Below the pieces are notes generated by a model that did not search any database, had not been told where the DNA came from, and worked only from the letters and a program-made list of their open reading frames with translations. Below are positions 41,508 through 49,864 of a DNA stretch of 49,911 bases, one piece after another. The DNA is from an uncultured Actinomycetes bacterium (GTDB taxonomy: Bacteria; Actinomycetota; Thermoleophilia; Miltoncostaeales; Miltoncostaeaceae). Made by a program: the position numbers and the translations under genes. Location: contig CALMXK010000171.1 in assembly GCA_937871165.1 (NCBI GenBank), positions 1 to 49,911 on the forward strand, written 5' to 3'. Each line of letters begins with the position of its first letter. Position 1 is the first letter of the stretch.

Positions 41508-42449
41508 TTGACCGCCACCCGTACCGCCATCTTCGTGCGCGCCGACGACGGGCGGGTCGTGGCACGCCTCCGTGATGTCGCCGAACGGAAGATCGACGTC
41601 ACGGTGTTCGCCGGATCCCAGGATCGTCGCGCGCGCCGTCTTGCCGCCGCGGCCGACGCGGAGCTTGGCGCGATCAGCCCCGACGCCCACCTGCCGGTCG
41701 TGCTGTGCCCGGATGGGCCGCCACGTGGCGGCATCGTCGGCGCGCTGATCCTGGTCGTCCCGACCGCGGATGGCACGGCATGGCAGGTCCTGTATCCGGA
41801 TGGGCGGATCGCGGACGCCATCGACGGGATCGACCCGGAGGCGATCGATGCCGCACGTGCGTCCGGCGCCACACTCGGGCCGGTCGGCACGCCCCCGTCA
41901 CCGACTGCTCCGCGGCTGGACGGCCTGACCGCCATTCACGTTGCGAGCGTCCCGAAGACCATCGACGGCGCACGCCTCCCCGCGACGGTCGCGGTGCTCC
42001 GCTCCGCGGGCGGAACCGTCGACATGCTCACCGTCCCGGACACCGCCACGCGCGCAGGACGGATTCGCGCCGGTTGGCAGCTCGTGCGCCGCGCCGCCAT
42101 CGACGGACCGGACGTGCTGCACGTCCACGATCCCGAGCTGCTGCCCGCGGCGACCTTCGCCGCCGTGCGGGGCCGGTGCGCCGTGATCTACGAGGCCCGC
42201 GGCGATCTTCGAGCGACTGCACGGACCCGGGAGTGGATTCCGCGACTGATCCGTCGCCCGTTCGCACACGTCGCGGGACGGCTCGAGAACATCCTCGCCG
42301 CACGGGTGAGCGCGGTGCTCACCACCGGCAAATCCGCCGCGATCACCTTCGCGTCGCGCGGCGGGGATGCCGTGTGCATCGCCGATCCCGAACAGGAATC
42401 TGCGAAACTCATCGCCCTCTACGGACGGCTCACCGGACGGATCGACTGA
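41508..42449 (+). CDS. Half-length GT4-like protein (N-terminal domain only)
   Basis: 313 residues. The first 120 residues form a compact domain I do not recognise. The rest, from GLTAIHVASVPKTIDGARLPATVAVL through PDVLHVHDPELLPAATFAA and VSAVLTTGKSAAI, is the acceptor-side domain of a GT4 enzyme. The donor-binding C-terminal domain, with its Glu pair, is missing: the protein ends LYGRLTGRID just before the next GT4 gene. TTG at 41508 is a guess; TTG at 41430 is possible. It may be a degenerate enzyme or act with the next protein. Confidence 0.6.
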   Translation: MTATRTAIFVRADDGRVVARLRDVAERKIDVTVFAGSQDRRARRLAAAADAELGAISPDAHLPVVLCPDGPPRGGIVGALILVVPTADGTAWQVLYPDGRIADAIDGIDPEAIDAARASGATLGPVGTPPSPTAPRLDGLTAIHVASVPKTIDGARLPATVAVLRSAGGTVDMLTVPDTATRAGRIRAGWQLVRRAAIDGPDVLHVHDPELLPAATFAAVRGRCAVIYEARGDLRATARTREWIPRLIRRPFAHVAGRLENILAARVSAVLTTGKSAAITFASRGGDAVCIADPEQESAKLIALYGRLTGRID

Positions 42450-42454
42450 CTCGA

Positions 42455-43669
42455 ATGCGCGTGCTCTACGTCTCCCAGTACTTCGTTCGCGGTGACCAGC
42501 CCGGTGGCGTGCGCCACTGGCACCACACGCAGGCCCTGCGCGAGCGCGGCCACGACGTCCACATCGTCACCTCCTATGTGCAGCACAAGGAGCGCACCAT
42601 CCCGGAGCGCTTCCGCGGCAAGAAGGTCGTCCGTGAATCGCAGGACGGCGTGACGATGTGGTTCACCTACTCGACCCCGGGGTACGGCCGTGACATGCGT
42701 TCGCGCCTGTCCAACTACCTGAGCTTCGCCACGTGGTCGGCGCTCGCCGGGTTCCGCGCTCCGCGACCGGACGTCGTGCTGGCATCGTCACCCTCGCTTC
42801 CGTCCGCGGCGGCCACGGCACTTGTGGCGCTCGTCAAGCGGACCCCGTTCGTGTTCGAGGTCCGTGACCTGTGGCCCGAATCGGCCATCGCGATGGGGCT
42901 TGTGCGGCCGGGCAGCGGGTTCGCCCGGGTCGCCGCGCTGCTCGAGCGGTTCTGTTACCGGCGCGCCGCCCATGTCATCGCCCTGACCGACGGCATCCGC
43001 GACGGCGTGATCGCCAAGGGCGTGGCGCCGCAGCACGTCACCTTGGTCACCAACGGCGTCGACCACCTGTCGACCCCCGTCGTGCCCGTCGCGGCGCCAG
43101 TGCCGGACGACGCATTCGTCGCGATGTATGTGGGCGCCCATGGCACCTACAGCTCGCTCGACACGGTGCTCCACGCCGCAGACCTGCTTCGCGACCGCCC
43201 TGACATCCGCTTCATCTTCGTCGGCGGCGGCGATCAGAAGCCGGGACTCATGGAGCGCGCGCGTTTCATGGGCCTCGACACGGTCACGTTCATCGACTCG
43301 GTGCCGAAGTCGCAGGTGCCGGCGTGGCTCGCACGCGCGGACGTCTGTCTGCTGCCCTACCAGGACAAGGCGCTGTTTGCGGGCGCGCTTCCCAACAAGA
43401 CGTTCGACTACATGGGCGCAGGCAAGCCGATCCTCGCCGCCGTTCCGGAAGGCGAGCTGACGACGGTCATCGCGAAGTCCGGGTGCGGGGTGGCGGTGGC
43501 GCCGGAGGACCCTGCCGCGATGGCCGCCGCGATCCGCGCGATGGCCGACGACCGCGCGGGTTGTGCGACCATGGGCGCATCGGGAGCGAGGTACGTCGAG
43601 GAGCACTACGACCGCGCACGTCTGGCCGGTGTGGTCTGCGACATTCTGGAGCGCGTCGCTCGTCGCTGA
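42455..43669 (+). CDS. GT4 glycosyltransferase (WcaI/WbuB-like)
   Basis: 404 residues, full GT-B enzyme. Starts MRVLYVSQYFVRGDQPGGVRHWHHTQALRERGHDV. The mid-domain has PFVFEVRDLWPESAIAMG, typical of WbuB/WcaI. The C-terminal domain has YVGAHGTYSSLDTVL, FVGGGDQKPGL and ALPNKTFDYMGAGKPILA with its catalytic Glu in EGELTTV. It builds the repeat unit of a surface polysaccharide on a lipid carrier; sugar unknown. ATG at 42455 lies five bases after the previous stop. The next gene, a phosphoglycosyl transferase, starts 10 bases downstream. Confidence 0.93.
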   Translation: MRVLYVSQYFVRGDQPGGVRHWHHTQALRERGHDVHIVTSYVQHKERTIPERFRGKKVVRESQDGVTMWFTYSTPGYGRDMRSRLSNYLSFATWSALAGFRAPRPDVVLASSPSLPSAAATALVALVKRTPFVFEVRDLWPESAIAMGLVRPGSGFARVAALLERFCYRRAAHVIALTDGIRDGVIAKGVAPQHVTLVTNGVDHLSTPVVPVAAPVPDDAFVAMYVGAHGTYSSLDTVLHAADLLRDRPDIRFIFVGGGDQKPGLMERARFMGLDTVTFIDSVPKSQVPAWLARADVCLLPYQDKALFAGALPNKTFDYMGAGKPILAAVPEGELTTVIAKSGCGVAVAPEDPAAMAAAIRAMADDRAGCATMGASGARYVEEHYDRARLAGVVCDILERVARR

Positions 43670-43679
43670 GCGCGACGGG

Positions 43680-44372
43680 ATGCATATGCAAAGATTGGAT
43701 GACGTGAGCCCGCACGATTCCTCGCAGCCCGCCGTCGGTGGCCGGGCAAAACGCATCATGGACCTGGCCATCGCCGTTCCGGCGCTCGTCGTCCTGTCGC
43801 CGGTGCTCGTCCTCATCGCCATTCTTGTGCGACGCGACTCTCCCGGGCCCGCGATCTTCAAGCAACGTCGAGCAGGCCTGCATGGGAACGAGTTCGACCT
43901 GTTGAAGTTCCGTTCGATGGTCGACGGCGCCGAGTCGATCGGGTCGGGACTCACGGTGCAGGTGAACGACGACCGGATCACCAAGCTGGGTCGCCTCCTT
44001 CGGCGCACCTCGCTGGACGAGCTGCCGCAACTCATCAATGTGGTGCGAGGTGAGATGAGCATCGTCGGCCCGCGACCGACGATCGCATCGCAGATCAGCC
44101 GGTACACCGACGAGCAGCGACGGCGGCTGGACGCACGTCCCGGAATCACGGGGCTGGCCCAGGTGCGTGGCCGCGCAAGCCTTCCTTGGTCGACCCGCAT
44201 CGCACTTGATCTTGAGTACATCAACGGCTGGAGCCTGCGAAGCGATCTCACGATCCTTGCCCGAACCCTGCTCGTCGTGGTGCGTGGCAGCGACACCTAC
44301 CGGGGCGAGGTCGCACCCTTCGATCTCCCCGAGCGAAGCCCCGCGGAGGAGCAGGATCCCGCCCGTCACTGA
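43680..44372 (+). CDS. Initiating phosphoglycosyl transferase (bacterial sugar transferase, WbaP/PglC-like)
   Basis: Transfers sugar-1-phosphate from a UDP-sugar to undecaprenyl phosphate, the first step of repeat synthesis. 230 residues, a monotopic short form. One reentrant helix at about 26-48, then KRIMDLAIAVPALVVL..., KFRSM near 76, catalytic DE dyad at 113-114 (SLDELPQLINV), RGEMSIVGPRP and RPGITGLAQVRGR. All motifs intact. Starts at 43680, 43686 and GTG 43704 are possible; I chose the first. Sits right after the GT4. Confidence 0.94.
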   Translation: MHMQRLDDVSPHDSSQPAVGGRAKRIMDLAIAVPALVVLSPVLVLIAILVRRDSPGPAIFKQRRAGLHGNEFDLLKFRSMVDGAESIGSGLTVQVNDDRITKLGRLLRRTSLDELPQLINVVRGEMSIVGPRPTIASQISRYTDEQRRRLDARPGITGLAQVRGRASLPWSTRIALDLEYINGWSLRSDLTILARTLLVVVRGSDTYRGEVAPFDLPERSPAEEQDPARH

Positions 44373-44415
44373 CCCAGGCGCACCGTCCCGCCTTCGGCCC
44401 CTCCGACACCGCCGA

Positions 44416-44421
44416 TAGGCT
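44416..44421 (+). promoter_or_regulatory. -10 box, probably leaderless, for the propeller gene
   Basis: TAGGCT, eight bases before GTG at 44430. It makes the TTG at 44421 unlikely as a start. Confidence 0.4.
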
Positions 44422-44429
44422 TGTCGATC

Positions 44430-45701
44430 GTGAATCCACCAGAGCACCCACAGAAGACCTGGGAACCGATGCGTTTCCGGCACAAGCTGCTGTGGGCCGT
44501 CGGGTTCATCGCTTCGACCGTGCTCGGTCTCATCGCGATCAACACGCTGGTCGCACCGGATGAGGCACTCGTCCGCGGAACGACGACCGGCTTCTCCACC
44601 GTGGGGGACGACGCACCCCCCGACGAGGCGCCGCCAAGTGCCGACTCGTGGCCGGAATACGGCTACAACAGCCAAGGGACGCGGTCGAACCCGACGCTGA
44701 GCGACCTTGGCATCCCCGGCGAGAAGCGGTGGCAGGCGAATGCCGGAAGTCTCGTCGAGTTTCCGCCCGTCATCGACGACGGCATCGCCATCGTCGGGAC
44801 CAACCACCGGCGCGTCATGGCCATCGACGTCCGGACCGGCCGGCGCAAGTGGCAGTACTTCACCAAGGGGCGCATCGCCTCCAGCCCGGCCATCGCCAAC
44901 GGGGTCGCGTACCTCACGACGACCGACGGGTACCTGCTGGCCCGACGCATCACCGATGGCGACAAGCTGTGGGAGAAGAAGATCGGGAGCTCCAGCGAGT
45001 CGTCCCCGACGATCGTCGGCGATGCGCTGTTCGTGGCGACGCTCGACGCCGCCGTGCTGCGGTTCGATCTGCGCGGCAACCAGATCTGGCGCGTCAAGGT
45101 GCCCGGACCGGTCAAGTCGGCGGTCGCCGTCTACAAGGACACGATCATCGTCGGTGACTACGCGGGCCACCTCTCGTCGCTGGCACAGGGGGACGGCAAG
45201 CGCATCTGGTCGGTGTCGAGTCCGGGGCGGGCACTTCGCGGCAGTGGGCGGTTCTACGCCGGGCCGTCCGTTCAATACGGACGGGTCTACATCGGCAATG
45301 TCAACGGACGCTTCATGGCGTTCAACGCGCAGACCGGAAAGCTCGCGTGGCTGCGCAGCACCCGTGACTGGGTGTACTCGAGCGCCGCGATCGCCAATCG
45401 GACCGTCTTCGTCGGAAGCTACGACCATCGCCTCTACGCCTTCGACGCGGCAAGCGGCGACGTGCGCTGGACCTTCGACGCCGGCGAACGCATCAGCGGT
45501 TCACCGAGTGTGATCGGACGCACGGTGTACGTGTCCACGCTCGGCCGCACCCGGTCAAGCGGGCGCACATACGGTGTGGACATGGTGACCGGGCGGAAGG
45601 TCTGGACCTTGCCCGACGGCCGCTACAGCCCGGCGATCGCCGTTCGTTCCACGATCCTGATCGTCGGTCGCGAGATGATCTACGGGTTCACACCCAGTTG
45701 A
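44430..45701 (+). CDS. Membrane-anchored PQQ-type beta-propeller protein
   Basis: 423 residues. Cytoplasmic start, membrane segment (about 22-41), Pro/Asp linker, then repeated blades such as GTNHRRVMAIDVRTGRRKWQY, GSYDHRLYAFDAASGDVRWTF and GLDMVTGRKVW-type units. These match PQQ-like WD propeller repeats as in BamB, but catalytic PQQ residues are not evident, so it is likely a scaffold. GTG at 44430 is chosen; TTG 44421 is close upstream. The stop overlaps the MurJ gene's TTG (TTGA). Confidence 0.85.
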   Translation: MNPPEHPQKTWEPMRFRHKLLWAVGFIASTVLGLIAINTLVAPDEALVRGTTTGFSTVGDDAPPDEAPPSADSWPEYGYNSQGTRSNPTLSDLGIPGEKRWQANAGSLVEFPPVIDDGIAIVGTNHRRVMAIDVRTGRRKWQYFTKGRIASSPAIANGVAYLTTTDGYLLARRITDGDKLWEKKIGSSSESSPTIVGDALFVATLDAAVLRFDLRGNQIWRVKVPGPVKSAVAVYKDTIIVGDYAGHLSSLAQGDGKRIWSVSSPGRALRGSGRFYAGPSVQYGRVYIGNVNGRFMAFNAQTGKLAWLRSTRDWVYSSAAIANRTVFVGSYDHRLYAFDAASGDVRWTFDAGERISGSPSVIGRTVYVSTLGRTRSSGRTYGVDMVTGRKVWTLPDGRYSPAIAVRSTILIVGREMIYGFTPS

Positions 45702-47248
45702 ACCGGGGGGCGATCGCACGCGCCGCACTGCTCGTGACGGCGTTCACCCTGATTTCCCGCGTGCTCGGCTTCCTTCGGGAGGCGTACCTGGCGAAGGAGT
45801 TCGGCACCAGCGCCGCCACCGACGCGTTCGCCACGGCCCTGATGCTCGTCAACTCCGTGGCGGCCATTCTGGCCTACACGATGGTTTCGGTGATCATCCC
45901 GGCGATCGAACGGGAGCGCCACGACCACGATGAGCGCTCCAGCTGGCGACTGGTGTGGACGGTCGGGGCCTGGGTCACGATCGGGCTCGTCGGACTGGGC
46001 GCCGTCGTCGGCCTTTGGCCCGACCTGGTCGTCGCCCCGTTCGGTTTTGACGAGGCTCGTGCGCAGCTTCTGCGCGAGCTGGTGCAGATCATGGCGCCCG
46101 CACTCGCCCTGCAAGGCATCACCGGACTGCTGACCGCGGTCTTGCAGGCGCAGCGCAAGTTCCTCGGGCCGGCCGTCGTCGGGATCGCCTTCAACCTCGG
46201 GATCATCGTCGCGCTCGCGTTGTTCGGCGGCATTCGCGCAGCCGCGTGGGGCGTCGTCATCGGCGCCGCTGCCCAGGTGCTCTTCCAACTGCCTCAGCTG
46301 ATCGGCGCGATGCGCGAGGTCGGGGTCTGGCGCCCGCAGCTCACCCACCCGCGCCTGGGTGTCGTGCTCGCAAGCGCCGGACCGATCGCCCTCGCGAGCG
46401 TGCTGCAACAGATCAACGCGTTCTCGGACAAGTACTTCGCGGCGCCGCTCGGGGATGGACACGTGTCGGCGCTGAACTTCGCGCACGCCGCGGGTTCCCT
46501 TCCGCGCACCGCGTTTTTGATGCCACTGCTCGCCCCGCTGTTTCCGGTCATCGCGCGCATGGCCGCCGAACGCCGCCACACGGACACCGCCGGGGCCTTT
46601 CATCGGGCTGCCGGTGTTCTCGCCTTGGTGTCGCTTCCCCTCGGAGCGTTCATGGTGCTGTACGCGAACGAGGTTGCACAGCTGATGTTCGGGCGCGGCA
46701 GGTGCGACATCTCCTGCGTGACGGACATCGCCGGGCCACTGCGCTTTTTGGCCATCGCCACGTGGGCGAGCTTCTTGGGCTATCTGCTCAACCGAACCAT
46801 CAACGCGATGAATGCCTCGCGCGACATCTTCCTGTCGACCGCGATCAGCGTCGTGGTGGTGATCGGCCTCGACATCGTGCTCGTGGGGCCGATGGGGATC
46901 TCCGGGCTGGCGCTTGCGTCGAGCCTCGGCGTCTTCACCTCACTCGTCATCAGTCTGGTCCAGCTCAAGCGGATCCTTCCGCAGGCGGGCCTTCGCCCGC
47001 TTGCCATCCAGCAGGCGCGGATGCTCCTCGCAATCGCACTCGCGTGCGTCGCAGCCTGGGCGAGCAACGGGTATGCGCCGACGCTTGACCGCCCGTGGCG
47101 AGAGATGGCCCTGCCACTGGCGGTCAAGACCCTGATCGGCGGCATGGTCTTCATCTCCGCCATGCGCATTCTGGCGCCCGCGGTGCTGCGCGAGGGTGCG
47201 GAGGCGGCACGCAGCCTCGTCAAACGGCGCTCGAACGAGGCTTCATGA
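45698..47248 (+). CDS. MurJ/MviN-family lipid flippase
   Basis: 516 residues with about fourteen helices. The N-terminus TAFTLISRVLGFLREAYLAKEFGTSAATDAFATA is the family's most conserved segment, and QAQRKFLGPAVVGIAFNLGIIVALALFGG is typical. It moves undecaprenyl-linked precursors outward: lipid II in MurJ. Given the location between polysaccharide genes, an alternative role in surface polymer export is plausible. TTG start coupled to the propeller gene (TTGA) and ATGA-coupled to the next gene. Confidence 0.92.
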   Translation: MNRGAIARAALLVTAFTLISRVLGFLREAYLAKEFGTSAATDAFATALMLVNSVAAILAYTMVSVIIPAIERERHDHDERSSWRLVWTVGAWVTIGLVGLGAVVGLWPDLVVAPFGFDEARAQLLRELVQIMAPALALQGITGLLTAVLQAQRKFLGPAVVGIAFNLGIIVALALFGGIRAAAWGVVIGAAAQVLFQLPQLIGAMREVGVWRPQLTHPRLGVVLASAGPIALASVLQQINAFSDKYFAAPLGDGHVSALNFAHAAGSLPRTAFLMPLLAPLFPVIARMAAERRHTDTAGAFHRAAGVLALVSLPLGAFMVLYANEVAQLMFGRGRCDISCVTDIAGPLRFLAIATWASFLGYLLNRTINAMNASRDIFLSTAISVVVVIGLDIVLVGPMGISGLALASSLGVFTSLVISLVQLKRILPQAGLRPLAIQQARMLLAIALACVAAWASNGYAPTLDRPWREMALPLAVKTLIGGMVFISAMRILAPAVLREGAEAARSLVKRRSNEAS

Positions 47249-48711
47249 AAGCCCGCATCCGGTGGGAGCGGTGGGGTCCGCTCACGCTCATCCTCATGCT
47301 CGGCGTCGCACTTCGGGTGTGGTGTTGGGTCGGTCCGGACATGGCGTGGCTCTCCGACGAGTCGCGCTTCGCCACTGTCGTCAAGAACATGACCAACGGA
47401 TATCTGCCGGACGGTCCCACCGAGTGGTTCGGAACCCGGGCCGTTCTGCTCGCGCCGGCGGCGTTGTTCATGCGGCTGTTCGGGGCAAGCGACGTATCCG
47501 TGTCCATCTGGCCGTTCATCGGCTCCATGGGCGCAGTGCTCATGGCGTATCTCCTCGGCCGCGACCTGGCGAACCGGGGCGTTGGGCTGATGGCGGCGGG
47601 CCTCGTCGCTGCGGCCCCGATCGAAGTGCGCCTGAGCGGCTTCCTTCGTCCCGATGCGATCATGCCCGCGTTCGTCGCCCTCTCGGTGTGGTGTGCGCTC
47701 CGCGCGGCACGCAGTGAGTCCCACGCCACCCGTTGGGCGGTCGGCGGCGGTCTGGCGCTTGGCGCCGGATGGTCTGTCCGCGAGAGCGCGCTGATCATGG
47801 CGCCTGTTGTCATCGCGGCGGCGTGGCCGGTACTTCGGCGAGTGATCGTCCCGGGGATCATCGGCGCTGTCAGCGTGCCGCTTACCACCGCGCTGGTGTG
47901 GGTGCTGCTCGGCGGGTCGGCGATGGCGCCGATCTCGAGCGCGGGCGGTGAGCTCGCCTACCGCAATCCCATCGCCGCATGGAACTGGAGCGAGTCCTAC
48001 ACGTCCCAGCTGCTGCATGGTGCGCTTCGGCCCAACGATCTGCTGTTCTTCGCCGGCCCGGTGGTGGTGGCGACGCTGTCGGTGCACTGGTTTCGCGAAG
48101 AACGTCGCGCGATCCTGCCGATGATCTGGCTCGCCTGGGCGTTCTTCTACCTGGAGTTCGGGACGCTTCTGAACGTCACGAAGCCATACCGATACCTCAC
48201 ACTCTGCGTCATCCCGGCAGCGATCCTCGTGGCGCTTGCGCTCGACGGGTTGGACGTTCGGGTTGCGGTGGTCGCGGCGACGGTGCTCAGTGTGTGGGTA
48301 TTGTCGTCCCTCCCCATCCGCAGATACCGTTCCGATGACGTCGTCCTGCTGTCACGTGTCTCGGCCCAACTTGCGAAACTCCCCGCAGGTCCGATTGCAA
48401 CAGAGAGCTATACCTGGTGGACAAAGCTGCACATCTATCGCGCGACGAGCAGGCTGACGGTGCCCAAGGCGGAGGACCCGGCGTTCTCGACGCCGGCGCG
48501 AATCCGCCAGTTGCGCCAAATGACGCCGCTTCCGCTGGTGACCGACGCCCGGTATCTGGTGACGGGCCCGGTGCATCCGCGCGGCGGGTGGCCGAAGAAC
48601 TGGTCGCAGTACCGGGAGACGGTGCCGTCGACCGAAGGTCTGGAGCTGGTGGCGGACTTGGGACGCGCACAGATCTGGCGCCTGCCAGTGACCAACGCGG
48701 TGGCGCCGTGA
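47245..48711 (+). CDS. GT39/ArnT-like membrane glycosyltransferase
   Basis: 488 residues, about eleven helices and a soluble tail. The first outside loop, WVGPDMAWLSDESRFATVVKNM, has the Asp-Glu (DE) site of GT-C enzymes, here DESRF. It probably uses polyprenyl-phosphate sugars made by a GT2 enzyme. The tail (from about 390) is a soluble domain. Start overlaps the MurJ stop by ATGA. Substrate unknown. Confidence 0.8.
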   Translation: MKARIRWERWGPLTLILMLGVALRVWCWVGPDMAWLSDESRFATVVKNMTNGYLPDGPTEWFGTRAVLLAPAALFMRLFGASDVSVSIWPFIGSMGAVLMAYLLGRDLANRGVGLMAAGLVAAAPIEVRLSGFLRPDAIMPAFVALSVWCALRAARSESHATRWAVGGGLALGAGWSVRESALIMAPVVIAAAWPVLRRVIVPGIIGAVSVPLTTALVWVLLGGSAMAPISSAGGELAYRNPIAAWNWSESYTSQLLHGALRPNDLLFFAGPVVVATLSVHWFREERRAILPMIWLAWAFFYLEFGTLLNVTKPYRYLTLCVIPAAILVALALDGLDVRVAVVAATVLSVWVLSSLPIRRYRSDDVVLLSRVSAQLAKLPAGPIATESYTWWTKLHIYRATSRLTVPKAEDPAFSTPARIRQLRQMTPLPLVTDARYLVTGPVHPRGGWPKNWSQYRETVPSTEGLELVADLGRAQIWRLPVTNAVAP

Positions 48712-49415
48712 CGTCGACCACCTCGACCGTCGCCGTGGTGATCCCGGCGCTGAACGAGGCCAAGACGGTCGGCGGGGTGGTGCGCCGGGTTCGGGAGGTC
48801 CTGCCCGACGCCGCGGTGATCGTGGTCGACGACGGCTCCTCCGACGGCACCGGCGCCGTTGCGCAGGCAGCCGGAGCGCAGGTCGTGACGCACGGCGCGC
48901 CGGGTGGATATTCGACAGCACTCCAGGACGGATTTGCCGCTGCCATCGCCGGCGGGGCCGGTCAGGTCGTGCAGTTGGATGCGGATGGCCAGCACCGCCC
49001 GGAGGACATCCCACTGCTGCTGGCCGAGCTGGGTCATGTCGACATGGTCATCGGATCGCGCTTCACGGGCGCGAGCTACGACATGAGTCCTGCGCGGCGC
49101 GCTGGAATTGCGCTCTGCCAGGTGATGGTCAGGGCATGCGGGTTGCGTGTCAGTGACCCGACGTCGGGACTGCGCGCCATGCGCGCCCCGATTGCCGCGG
49201 AGGTCGCCGAACACGGGTTTCCGGACGGGTTGACCGAGTCGAGCTATCTGATCGGACTGACGCGGCGCGGGGTGTCCATCAGCGAGGTGCCCGTCACAAT
49301 GCACGCCTCGGCCAGTGAGTCGATGCACGACGGCTTTGGCGGGGTGCTGCACTTCGGTCGGATCGTGCGAGCAAGTGCGCGGGCGGCGCTGCGACGAGGC
49401 GGCCACGACAGCTGA
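48708..49415 (+). CDS. GT2 glycosyltransferase (DPM1/polyprenol-phosphate type)
   Basis: 235 residues. VAVVIPALNEAKTVGGVV, IVVDDGSSDGTGAVA, QLDADGQHRPEDIPLL (DXD site) and IGSRFTG are the classic GT2 motifs. No membrane helix, unlike the other GT2 in the window. It likely makes a polyprenyl-phosphate sugar for the GT39-like enzyme encoded just upstream. GTG start overlaps the upstream stop (GTGA). Confidence 0.9.
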   Translation: MTSTTSTVAVVIPALNEAKTVGGVVRRVREVLPDAAVIVVDDGSSDGTGAVAQAAGAQVVTHGAPGGYSTALQDGFAAAIAGGAGQVVQLDADGQHRPEDIPLLLAELGHVDMVIGSRFTGASYDMSPARRAGIALCQVMVRACGLRVSDPTSGLRAMRAPIAAEVAEHGFPDGLTESSYLIGLTRRGVSISEVPVTMHASASESMHDGFGGVLHFGRIVRASARAALRRGGHDS

Positions 49416-49864
49416 GGGCACACTGCCCGCGTCGCCCCCGAGGATCGGTCCGGCAATCGCGGCGGACGGGCTGACGAAGCGGTTTGGCGACCTCGTGGCG
49501 GTCGACGGCATCGCCTTCTCGATCGATCGAGGCGAATGCTTCGGGTTCCTCGGGCCGAACGGCGCCGGAAAGACGACGACCATGCGCATGCTCTCCTGCT
49601 TGGCGCGTCGCGACCACGGGTCACTGCACGTCCTCGACCACGACCCCGACGTCGATCCGCGCGGGCTGAAGGCTCGTCTGGGTGTCGTCGCGCAGGAGAT
49701 CAACCTCGATCTGGAGCTCACCGTCCGGGAGAACTTGCTGGTCTACGCACGTTACTTCGACGTGCCAAAGCAACTTGCCGACGAGAGAGTTGCCGACCTG
49801 CTGGACTTTGTCGAGCTCAAGGAACGGGGCGATTGGCGGGTCGATCGGCTGTCTGGAGGAATGC
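49375..49864 (+). CDS. ABC transporter ATPase, cut by adapter sequence
   Basis: The 163 codons seen encode the N-terminal part of an ATP-binding subunit, DrrA/ABC-2 type. Walker A is GPNGAGKTTT, Q-loop is VVAQE, and the signature LSGGM ends at the junction with the adapter. The base after it (c at 49864) fits the next codon (Q or R). Two starts are possible: GTG 49375, which overlaps the GT2 gene by 41 bases, or CTG 49423, with GAGG five bases upstream. The protein would energise a two-subunit exporter, probably for a lipid or surface polymer. Confidence 0.85.

Noticed and set aside
41291-41575. A 94-codon plus-strand frame before the half GT4 gene
   Set aside because: Arg/Gly/Thr-rich, overlaps the GT4-like frame and shows no ribosome site or family match.
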